Shown: in pieces, positions 1 to 6,626 of the stretch
Position numbering within the stretch: the stretch's first letter is position 1
Layout of the letters: the number at the start of each line of letters is the position of its first letter
NCBI GenBank assembly: GCA_021798395.1
Contig: JAJZHS010000055.1
Coordinates: 1 to 10,591 of the forward strand
From: Pseudomonadota bacterium
GTDB lineage: Bacteria > Pseudomonadota > Gammaproteobacteria > Burkholderiales > Burkholderiaceae_C
DNA: 10,591 nt
Direction of reading: 5' to 3'
Program-made: the position numbers and the translations under genes
The notes under the pieces: generated by a model
The model's input: the letters and a program-made list of their open reading frames with translations, nothing else
The model's database searches: none
What the model was told of the DNA's origin: nothing

Positions 1-318
1 GCCGCGGTGCGCGCCGCCGCGTTCCATTACCAGGCCACCGTGCTGCGCGCCTTCGGCCAGGTCGCCGGCGCCTTGCAGGCGCTGCAGCACGACGCCCAGG
101 TCCTGGCAGCGCGCCGGCACGCGCGCGACGTGGCGCACGCCGAACGGGCGCTGATGCAGGCGCGGCTGCGCGCCGGCGACGTCGGGCGGCTGCGCCTGCT
201 GACCGCGCAGCGCGCCGCCGCGCGCGCCGACATCGCCTGGCTGCGCGCGCGCGCCGCGCGCGAGCGCGACACCGCGCGGCTGTTCCTCGCGCTGGGGGGC
301 AATCCGGACGGCGTTTGA
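1..318 (+). CDS. Outer-membrane efflux protein (TolC/NodT/OprM family), C-terminal end only
   Basis: The reading frame is open from base 1 and ends with TGA at 316-318, leaving the last 105 residues of a gene that begins outside the window. The residues form a long Ala/Arg/Gln-rich helical segment: an ATVLRAFGQVAGALQAL stretch, then LMQARLRAGDVGRLRLLTAQ, ending in DTARLFLALGGN. This is the pattern of the last helical hairpin of NodT/OprM-type channels, where 'AF.EVadaL', 'AlarArYraG.vsyLdvLdAqR' and a final 'LyrALGGGW' are usual. Such proteins form the trimeric outer-membrane duct of RND or MFS tripartite pumps. The tail is Arg-richer than usual and ends NPDGV rather than the common GGGW. Partner pump genes would be expected upstream, outside the window. 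The family call is fairly secure; the substrate cannot be judged. Confidence 0.82.
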   Translation, partial: AAVRAAAFHYQATVLRAFGQVAGALQALQHDAQVLAARRHARDVAHAERALMQARLRAGDVGRLRLLTAQRAAARADIAWLRARAARERDTARLFLALGGNPDGV

Positions 319-349
319 CGCGCTTGCCGACTGGCGCGGCGCGGGGGAC

Positions 350-377
350 TTGCGGGCGCGGCGAAATCGCCGACAAT
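350..377 (+). promoter_or_regulatory. Candidate sigma-70 promoter for the 121-residue unknown gene
   Basis: A TTGCGG box at 350-355 is followed after 16 bases by GACAAT at 372-377, which matches four of six positions of the -10 consensus. The expected transcription start would lie near 384, about 24 bases before the ATG at 408. The boxes were found by eye in a GC-rich background, so this is only suggestive. Confidence 0.3.
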
Positions 378-407
378 TTGGCAAAGGTCCCACGAGGTTT
401 TGCGCAG

Positions 408-773
408 ATGATCGAGTCCATCGCCTTGCACCAGGCGCGCCGTCTCTGGGGCGCGCGCGCGCGGGTGGTCGATCGCGGCCCGGGATACGGCTTGCCGGCG
501 GCCACGCGGTCTGCGCTGCTGCAGGAAATGGAGCGCATCGAGCGGGCCCGCCCGCGCGACTATCAGACCATGCTCGACAGCCTGCGCGCCCGGCTCGATA
601 CCCGCCATCGTTATCAGGTCGGCTACGACGACTGGAACACCGGCCTCGACGTGTTCGTCGTTATGGGCCAGGGCGCCTCGTTCGAGGAGGCGTTCGACGA
701 GGCGCGGCGACGGCAGGAGCGCATCGATCGCGCGCGCACCCTGGCGGCGGTCAGCCGCTTCGGGCGCGAGTGA
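408..773 (+). CDS. Hypothetical protein, 121 residues, unknown function
   Basis: I do not recognise this protein. The ATG at 408 was chosen because a GAGG Shine-Dalgarno-like site lies at 394-397, ten bases upstream, and a plausible promoter precedes it. The frame is open further back to a TTG at 315, but that would overlap the efflux gene's stop and adds an unconvincing segment. Codons are strongly G/C at the third position, as in a real gene here. The protein is charged, soluble and apparently mostly helical, with no signal peptide or membrane span. The N-terminal third is basic (HQARRLWGARARVV). The middle has a helix-like run (LLQEMERIERARPRDYQTML), then an aromatic patch, YQVGYDDWNTGLDVFVVM, that looks like a small beta element, and finally a charged helix (FEEAFDEARRRQERIDRAR). 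It stands alone between an efflux gene and the converging c-di-GMP gene, so context says little. Confidence 0.6.
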   Translation: MIESIALHQARRLWGARARVVDRGPGYGLPAATRSALLQEMERIERARPRDYQTMLDSLRARLDTRHRYQVGYDDWNTGLDVFVVMGQGASFEEAFDEARRRQERIDRARTLAAVSRFGRE

Positions 774-884
774 ATCAGCGGGCGTAGGTGCCGACCCGCT
801 GCGCACGGCCCAGCGCGGCGCAGCATGCAGCGACGGACAGGCTGAGCGACGGTCGCGTCGCGCGCCCCCGCGCGGGAGCCCGCG
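774..884. other. Intergenic spacer between converging genes, with two small hairpins
   Basis: The unknown gene stops at 773 and the c-di-GMP gene, on the other strand, stops at 885. Two inverted repeats are visible: GCTGCGC at 798-804 pairing with GCGCAGC at 818-824 (13-base loop), and the near-continuous palindrome CGCGGGAGCCCGCG at 871-884. Neither is followed by a T-run on either strand, so neither is a classical intrinsic terminator. They could still act as structured 3' ends for both transcripts. I see no gene here. Confidence 0.3.
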
Positions 885-3800
885 TCAGCCGACCTGCGCC
901 GTCGGTTCGGCGTCCTGCTGCGTGCCCGCGTCGACGCTCATCGCCCAGCTCAGCTGGTGCAGCGCGCGCACCAGCCGCTCGCTGACCTGGTCGATCCCTC
1001 CGGAGTCGAGTTCGCGCAGCGCGGCGTTGCCGTCGCCATCGTGTTGCGCCAGCCTGAGCAGCGCGCCGGCACCGCGGTGGAACTGCGCGTGCAGATCCTG
1101 CACTTTGGCGAACAGCGGGCGCGCCTCGCTCCAGATGGTCGCTTCCTGGCGCTTCATCCAGCGGCCGAGCAGGCACGCGTCGTCGCGCTGCACGATGGCC
1201 CATTGCAGCGGGACGCCGTCACCGCGCAAAGTGCGCTCGATTCCGCTGCGGTAGGCCTGGTGCGACGCGATCACCCGCGTCCAGTCCAGCGGCGCGACGT
1301 CGCGCGCGAACAACAGCGCCTGGCGGCCCAGCGCGGTGGCCGGACGGCCGGCGTCGCGCTCCCAGCGCCATCCGCGCAGCCAGGCGGGAAGTTCGGACGC
1401 CGGCATCGGCGCCGACAGTGCGTAGCCCTGGCCGTGCTCGACGCCCAGGCTCAGCGCCATCTCGATCAGGTCCGGGGTTTCCAGGCCTTCCATCGTCACC
1501 TGCATTCCCAGACCCTGCGCCATGCGCACCAGCGCGCCGATGAAGGCGATGGTCTTGCCCGGGTCGCCTCGCGCCTGCAGGACGATCTGCTGGTCGATCT
1601 TCACGGTGTGGAACGGCAGGCTGCGCATTCGCTTGAGGCTGCTGTAGCCCGAGCCGAGGTCGTCCATGATCAGGCGCACGCCGAGCCGCGACAGGCTGGC
1701 GATGGCCGCGTCGCGGCGCGCGCCGTCGAGCAGGTCCTCGTACGTCTCGAGCAGTTCGAGGTACAGGCGGCTGGCGTCGACCTGATGCTCGCTCAGCGCC
1801 TGCGCGATCCAGCTGCTGCACTCCGGGTCGAGCAGCACGCTGGGCGGCAGGTTCACGCTGGTGTCGATGCGCAGGCCCTGTGCGTCCCACGCGCGCAGCC
1901 AGTACAGCGCCTGATCGATTCCCTTGCGGAACAGGATGCGCAGTTCGTGGTGTCCGAAGGCTTCGAGGAATTCGCCGGGGGCGAGGATGCGGTCGCCGTC
2001 CTTCAGGCGGGCGAGGATTTCGACCTTGTCGATTTCACCCGAGACCATGTTGACCAGCGGTTGCGCGTAGAGCAGCAGGCCGTTGCCGAACAGCAGTTCG
2101 TGCAGGTGCGCGCGCCGCGGCGCCGCGATCGGCTGCGCCTGTCCGGCGAGCACGCGCTGGAACGCCGGGTTGAGCTGGTGCTGCACCGATTCCATCCACA
2201 GGCGCATGCTGGCCGCGTCGAACTGCCCAGGGTACTGGCCGAGCAGGGTGATGACCTGGTGCACGTGGCCGCTGCGATCGAGCAGCGGCAGCGCCGCGGT
2301 GCTGCGCACGCCGAAGCGCCTCGCCACGGCGCCGAACGGCTGCACGCGCGCTTCGTTGGGCTCGCTGGCGATCACGCCGCCGCTCCACGCGCGTTGCGTC
2401 GGCCCCGGCGGGTCGCTCGACGCGCGCTGGAAGTCGAGGTCCATGCCCGCGTCGCGCAGGCCCTGCAGGTAGGCGGACGCGTTGCCGGCGGCGAACTCGA
2501 GCACGTAGCGGTTGTCGGCGTCGGGCCGACCGCAGGCGACGCCGCAGATTCCGGGCAGCATGGCCAGATGATCGACCACCTGCCGCGGCAGCTGGCCCGA
2601 TTGCTCCCAGCTTTCGAGGGCCGCTTCCATCGCCGCCAGGTGCGCCTGCCGTTCGTGCTCGACTTCGTGCCCGCCGCGCTGGGTCGACTGCAGCTCGGTG
2701 GCCAGTCGCTGCTGCAGCACGGCCTGCAGTTTGACGCGCGCATCCAGGCGCAGCGGCAATCCCTGGGTGGCGCGATGCAGCGCCGCGCTGTATTGGCTCA
2801 TCGCGGCCATCACCGCGCTGCCGTCGACGCCGACGGTGGCGTGGATGCGTCCCAGGCGCTGGGCGCGGTGCTCGTGTTCGCGCCGCGTCAGCGGCGGCGC
2901 CAGCAGCAGGCGCAGATGGCGCTTTTGCTGTTCGCGCAGGTGTTCGACTTCGCGCTCCGACAGCATGTCGATGATGCGCGCGCTGGACGGGTCCGCGGCC
3001 AGTCCCTGGTAGAGCGCATCGACGAACTCGTCCTCCAGCCCGCGCAGGGCGTCGTGCGCCCGGCCGAGCAGTTCGGCGGCGGGCGCGCCGTACGGCCCGA
3101 TCTCCTCGTCCTCGGGCTCGTCGACGCGTTCGCCGCTGAGCAGCCACCACCGCGTGCGCCGGCCCTTGCCCGACTTGGCCGCGTACAGCGCGGCGTCGGC
3201 CTGGCGCAGCAGAAGGTCGGCCTCGTCGCCGTCTCCCGGACACAGCGCCAGGCCCATGCTCATGCCGACCTCGGTGCGCACGCCGCCGCCGAGGTCGAAC
3301 GGCTGCTCGACGGCGCGGTGCATCCGTGCCAGGATGCTGCCGAGCTGCTGACGCGGCTGCAGTCCGTCGAGGTCGTCGAGCACGAGCACGAATTCGTCGC
3401 CGCCGAGCCGGGCCAGCAGGTCGACTTCACGCAGCTGCGCCTGCAGTCGCTGCGCCAGTTCCTGCAGCAAGCGGTCGCCGGCGGCGTGGCCGTAACTGTC
3501 GTTGACCGGCTTGAAATCGTCGAGGTCGAGCACGCCGACGGCCAGCTGGTGGCCGCTGCGCCGGGCGCGCGCGACCGCGCGGGGCAGGTACTGCTCGAGC
3601 GCCAGCCGGTTGGACAATCCGGTCAGCGCGTCGTGGCGGGCCAGATGCGCCTGTTCGGATTCGCGCGCCTGCAGCAATTGTTTGAGGTCGATCTCGGTCA
3701 GCGCCTGGCCGATCAGCTCGGCGGTGCGCAGCAAGGTGTTCTGCACGATGTCGTCGAGGTCGGCGCCGTCGAGCGCGACCAGCACCAGCAGCCCCCACAG

Positions 3801-5633
3801 CCGCTCGGAGCGGCGGATCGGCAGCGTGATCGCCTGCGGCCGGCTGTCGGGCAGCGTGAACATCGACCACGGCGCGATCAACGGCGAATTGGGGTCGGCT
3901 TCGATCGCCTTGGACTCGCTGGCCCAGGTCCGCGCCAGCGCGCCGTCCGGAGCGCGCCGCACGTTCACCGGATGGTGCGCCAGGGTGTCGAGCGCCTCGC
4001 CGCCCGCGGCCAGCGCGCGCACCTCGCCGGAGGCGTCGGGCTGGCCGATCCAGGCCGCGACGAACAGGCCGCCTTCGAGCAGCCGGGTGCACGCGGTGTC
4101 GAGCAGGTCCTGTTCATTGCGTGCGGCGATCAGCACATCGATCTGCGAGAAGACCGTGCGCATCAGTTCGCCCTGGCGCTCGTGCGCGCGCAGCGCCTGC
4201 TGTTGCGCGCCGATCAGGTCCAGCCGCTCCAGGCCGCGGCCGAGGTCGGCGGCCGCCTCGGCGACCATGGCGCGCAAAGCGGGGTCGAAATCGATGGCGT
4301 CTGCCCAGTACAGCGACAGGATCGCATCGGGGCGGCCGCGGCGACGGATCGGCAGCGCGGCGCTGGCGCGCAGGCCGTGGCGCGCTGCGCGCTGCGCCCA
4401 CGGCAGGGCCTCGCCTTCGAAGCGGGGGTTGAACTGCGGCGCACCGGTGTGCCAGGCCCGGCTGAAAGGCCCGCCCTCCTCGGGGTGCCGGGGATCGAGC
4501 ACGAGATCGACGACATCCAGATAGCCGGTCGCGCCGGAGCTGGCGAGGACCACGCAGCGGCCGTCGGCGCCGGGCCGCCCGACCCAGGCCAGACGCACGT
4601 CGGACAAGCCGATTGCGGCGTCGCAGACGGCCTGCAGCAGAGCGTGTTCGTCGTGGGTGCCGGCGATGAGTTCGTTGGCCTTGGCGCGGAAGGCCTGGAA
4701 CGCCGAGGCGCGCTCGAGCCGCTGCATCGCATCGCGACGCTGGCGCTCGGCGCCGCGCAGGCGGCGCGCGCTGAGCGCCATCAGCGCCCCGCCCAGAGCG
4801 CTGAGCAGCGCCAGCAGGGCCGCGTACGGCAGCAGTTCGCGCAGCCACTGGCGCAGCAGCACGCTGCGCGGCAGCGCGACCGTCACCGTCAACGGCAGCG
4901 ACGGCAGCGCGACGGCGGCGCCGATGCGCGCGCTGCCGTCGTCGCGCGGCGCGCGCGCGCCGGCCGCGGCGCGTGGATACGCATACTGGACCCAGCCGCC
5001 GCTGTGCACGAGCTGAAGGCTGGCGTCTGGATACTCCGCGCGCAGGTCGGGAAGCAGCGCGGCGTCGTGCTGCACGCGCACCGCCGCCAACCACGCCGCG
5101 CGGCCCAGCGGCGGGCTCAGGCGCAGCAGATCGGCGGTCAGCCTGGTGCCGCCGGGACCCGGCGCCGGCGGCGCGATGCAGCTTGTGAAGGGAGCGGCGC
5201 AACCGATCCAGGCGCGCCTTTGCACGGCGTCGAGGCCGCTGCCGTGCGCCGGGTAGCGCAAGGCGGCGCCGGCGCTGGCCAGCACCGTGCCGTGCGCGTC
5301 GAGCAGGACCAGGTTGCGGACTTGCGGCCAGCGCTGCAGCGCGCGCGTCAGCGCGCTGCCGGCCGGGTGGCGCACCGTCTGCAGCGCGGTGGCGATGTCG
5401 CGCAGGCGCCGCGCGCGTTCGTGCGCCCGCGTGGCGTAGGCCTGCGCGTAGATGCTGGCGTACGAGCGCAGCACCAACTGAGCGCGCTGGCGGGCCTCCT
5501 GCCAATGGCTCCAGGCGATCACCGCGCCCACCGCGAGCAGGATCGCCAGGCCTCCGGCGGCGATCCGGGCCATGACCCGCGTCGTGTCGTCGCGCGGCGG
5601 CGGCACGTGCTGGGTCGGGGTCGGGGACGGCAT
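885..5633 (-). CDS. Membrane multi-sensor c-di-GMP protein: GAF-GAF-GGDEF-globin-GAF-EAL-CZB
   Basis: The protein has 1582 residues, far longer than ordinary GGDEF/EAL proteins, and is predicted to sit in the inner membrane and make and/or break cyclic di-GMP. Domains read from the residues: TM1 about 22-41; periplasmic domain 42-266 with a Cys pair (C145, C152); TM2 about 267-288; GAF-like 318-470 and 492-648; GGDEF 660-830 with DALTGLSNR, an intact GGDEF (744-748) and an RxxD inhibitory site (735-738); an acidic linker; a globin-coupled-sensor-type globin about 860-985 with Y875 as probable distal Tyr and H931 (GRIHATVGV) as probable proximal His; GAF-like 1005-1160; EAL 1175-1420; and a CZB zinc domain about 1445-1565 with H1458, C1487 (DACLLGRW), H1515 and H1519. 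In the EAL part the signature reads EIL (1205-1207), and N1261, E1293, D1324, D1325, K1345, E1382 and Q1402 are kept. So phosphodiesterase activity is plausible although DDFG is DDLG. The ATG at 5633 lacks a clear ribosome site; M21 is an alternative start that would leave TM1 intact. Domain calls are by eye; GGDEF and EAL are certain, globin and CZB likely. Confidence 0.93.
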   Translation of the reverse strand: MPSPTPTQHVPPPRDDTTRVMARIAAGGLAILLAVGAVIAWSHWQEARQRAQLVLRSYASIYAQAYATRAHERARRLRDIATALQTVRHPAGSALTRALQRWPQVRNLVLLDAHGTVLASAGAALRYPAHGSGLDAVQRRAWIGCAAPFTSCIAPPAPGPGGTRLTADLLRLSPPLGRAAWLAAVRVQHDAALLPDLRAEYPDASLQLVHSGGWVQYAYPRAAAGARAPRDDGSARIGAAVALPSLPLTVTVALPRSVLLRQWLRELLPYAALLALLSALGGALMALSARRLRGAERQRRDAMQRLERASAFQAFRAKANELIAGTHDEHALLQAVCDAAIGLSDVRLAWVGRPGADGRCVVLASSGATGYLDVVDLVLDPRHPEEGGPFSRAWHTGAPQFNPRFEGEALPWAQRAARHGLRASAALPIRRRGRPDAILSLYWADAIDFDPALRAMVAEAAADLGRGLERLDLIGAQQQALRAHERQGELMRTVFSQIDVLIAARNEQDLLDTACTRLLEGGLFVAAWIGQPDASGEVRALAAGGEALDTLAHHPVNVRRAPDGALARTWASESKAIEADPNSPLIAPWSMFTLPDSRPQAITLPIRRSERLWGLLVLVALDGADLDDIVQNTLLRTAELIGQALTEIDLKQLLQARESEQAHLARHDALTGLSNRLALEQYLPRAVARARRSGHQLAVGVLDLDDFKPVNDSYGHAAGDRLLQELAQRLQAQLREVDLLARLGGDEFVLVLDDLDGLQPRQQLGSILARMHRAVEQPFDLGGGVRTEVGMSMGLALCPGDGDEADLLLRQADAALYAAKSGKGRRTRWWLLSGERVDEPEDEEIGPYGAPAAELLGRAHDALRGLEDEFVDALYQGLAADPSSARIIDMLSEREVEHLREQQKRHLRLLLAPPLTRREHEHRAQRLGRIHATVGVDGSAVMAAMSQYSAALHRATQGLPLRLDARVKLQAVLQQRLATELQSTQRGGHEVEHERQAHLAAMEAALESWEQSGQLPRQVVDHLAMLPGICGVACGRPDADNRYVLEFAAGNASAYLQGLRDAGMDLDFQRASSDPPGPTQRAWSGGVIASEPNEARVQPFGAVARRFGVRSTAALPLLDRSGHVHQVITLLGQYPGQFDAASMRLWMESVQHQLNPAFQRVLAGQAQPIAAPRRAHLHELLFGNGLLLYAQPLVNMVSGEIDKVEILARLKDGDRILAPGEFLEAFGHHELRILFRKGIDQALYWLRAWDAQGLRIDTSVNLPPSVLLDPECSSWIAQALSEHQVDASRLYLELLETYEDLLDGARRDAAIASLSRLGVRLIMDDLGSGYSSLKRMRSLPFHTVKIDQQIVLQARGDPGKTIAFIGALVRMAQGLGMQVTMEGLETPDLIEMALSLGVEHGQGYALSAPMPASELPAWLRGWRWERDAGRPATALGRQALLFARDVAPLDWTRVIASHQAYRSGIERTLRGDGVPLQWAIVQRDDACLLGRWMKRQEATIWSEARPLFAKVQDLHAQFHRGAGALLRLAQHDGDGNAALRELDSGGIDQVSERLVRALHQLSWAMSVDAGTQQDAEPTAQVG

Positions 5634-5692
5634 CGAGGACGGGAACGGGCCTTGCGTTGCCCCCGGCCGGACACCGCGGGTGGCATCCGCCC

Positions 5693-5722
5693 ATTGTGCC
5701 CCGATTCGGGCGCGGTGGGGAA
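5693..5722 (-). promoter_or_regulatory. Weak candidate promoter for the c-di-GMP gene
   Basis: Read on the minus strand, CACAAT (complement of 5693-5698, four of six consensus positions) lies 18 bases after TTCCCC (complement of 5717-5722, three of six). The start codon is about 60 bases further on. The -35 match is poor, so an activator or another sigma factor may be needed, or the gene may be read through from the lipoprotein gene 176 bases upstream. Confidence 0.25.
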
Positions 5723-5770
5723 CGGTGCGAACCCCGGATTACCGTTTCCGTATCGGCCGCGGAGCCTTTT

Positions 5771-5789
5771 CCCCCGAGAATGGGGGGGG
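5771..5789. other. C5/G8 hairpin in the 176-base gap between lipoprotein and c-di-GMP genes
   Basis: CCCCC at 5771-5775 can pair with GGGGG inside an uninterrupted run of eight G (5782-5789), with a six-base loop (GAGAAT). It lies just past the lipoprotein stop codon (5810). On the minus strand the hairpin is followed by AAAA, not by T residues, so it is not a standard intrinsic terminator of the leftward operon. The rest of 5634-5809 holds no gene that I can support. Confidence 0.3.
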
Positions 5790-5809
5790 CGTCCGGCCCG
5801 GCGAACCCG

Positions 5810-6592
5810 TCAGTTGAACGTGAAACTTGCGCTGCTGTGGTTGATCGCGTCGTACGCCGTCGTGTAGTCGGCCTGCACCGTCGACGCGCTCAGGTTCCAG
5901 GTCAGCAGGTTGTTCGCGTTCGGATCGTCGATCGCGCCCGGAGCGTTGGCCAGGTACTCCTGCACGCCGGCCAGCGCCATGTCGTAGGCGTCCCCGGCCA
6001 CCGGTGCGGTGTTGATGGTCAGGCTGCCGAGCTGGAACTGGCTGGCGACGCTGGCCGACGCAGCCGCGTAGTCGGCCGCGCTGAGCCCGCCGCTCATCGC
6101 AGCGGCCTTGACCGTGGCGATGGTCGTCAGCGGCGTCACCACCGCGTTCACGGTGCCGCCGCCGCCGATGTCGGCCACCGCCTGCAAGCTGGCGTTGGTG
6201 CTGCTGAGATTGGGCAGCAGCGTGGTCTTGCCGGTGGCCGCGTTGGTGTAGCTGCCGGCGGCGACCTGGATCAGCACCGGGCCGTAGAAACTGGTCAGAT
6301 CGATGGTGAAATTGCCGTTGGCATCGGTCGGCACGCAGCTCGTGGTGAGCAGGGTTCCGGTGTTGGCAGGCGGCACCACGGTGGTGTTCAGCGGATTGCC
6401 CTGCCCGGCGGCGACCGCGTAGACGCAGACGTTGCCGTTGCCGCCGTCGGTGACCGGGTTGCCGGCGCTCATCAGCACCTGGCCGTTGAGGATCGATCCG
6501 TCGTACTGGCTGCTGCCGCCGCCGCAGGCGGCGAGCAACAGCGGCAGGACGAGCGCGGCGCCGAGGCCGGCGCGTCGGAAATGGCGTGGCAT
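5810..6592 (-). CDS. Putative secreted lipoprotein, 260 residues
   Basis: An N-terminal basic stretch (RHFRR), a hydrophobic core and the lipobox LLAAC (residues 19-23) show export and lipid attachment at Cys23, followed by the flexible GGGSS often seen after bacterial lipoprotein cleavage sites. Residues about 33-115 contain NGQVL, PTDANGNFTIDL and GPVLIQV, which look like a carboxypeptidase-regulatory-like/Ig-type beta sandwich. C56 and C86 could form a disulfide. Residues 150-250 (VNAVVTPLTTIATVKAAA onward) look helical and Ala/Ser-rich. The start at 6592 has GGAG eight bases upstream. It begins 34 bases after the smg stop with no terminator between, so it is probably co-transcribed with the dprA-smg group. 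Its Asn/Thr/Ser/Gly-rich composition contrasts with the Arg/Ala-rich neighbours, which fits an exported surface protein. Function is unknown; a substrate-binding or envelope-structural role is only a guess. Confidence 0.85.
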   Translation of the reverse strand: MPRHFRRAGLGAALVLPLLLAACGGGSSQYDGSILNGQVLMSAGNPVTDGGNGNVCVYAVAAGQGNPLNTTVVPPANTGTLLTTSCVPTDANGNFTIDLTSFYGPVLIQVAAGSYTNAATGKTTLLPNLSSTNASLQAVADIGGGGTVNAVVTPLTTIATVKAAAMSGGLSAADYAAASASVASQFQLGSLTINTAPVAGDAYDMALAGVQEYLANAPGAIDDPNANNLLTWNLSASTVQADYTTAYDAINHSSASFTFN

Positions 6593-6626
6593 CTGGGGTT
6601 CTCCAGGAGGGGTGCTGCGGCTGCGT

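Noticed and set aside
350..787. Alternative plus-strand frame overlapping the 121-residue gene.
   Set aside because: Its translation is dominated by Arg/Gly/Ala/Pro and its third positions are not G/C-biased. The frame starting at 408 has the codon pattern of a real gene and a ribosome site.
27..806. Minus-strand frame of 259 codons opposite the efflux end and the unknown gene.
   Set aside because: The residues opposite 27-318 are the complement of a recognisable TolC-family helix, and the sequence shows no family motif or ribosome site.
5634..5809. A c-di-GMP riboswitch upstream of the c-di-GMP gene.
   Set aside because: I looked for the conserved GEMM-type core and paired helices and saw only the C5/G8 hairpin.
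957..5867. A stop-free plus-strand frame of about 1636 codons lying opposite the whole c-di-GMP gene.
   Set aside because: It is in exact codon register with the minus-strand gene, so its stops would need TTA, CTA or TCA codons in the sense gene, which are rare at this GC content. The translation is Gln/Arg/Ala-rich without domains, while the sense strand gives clear GGDEF, EAL and GAF motifs.
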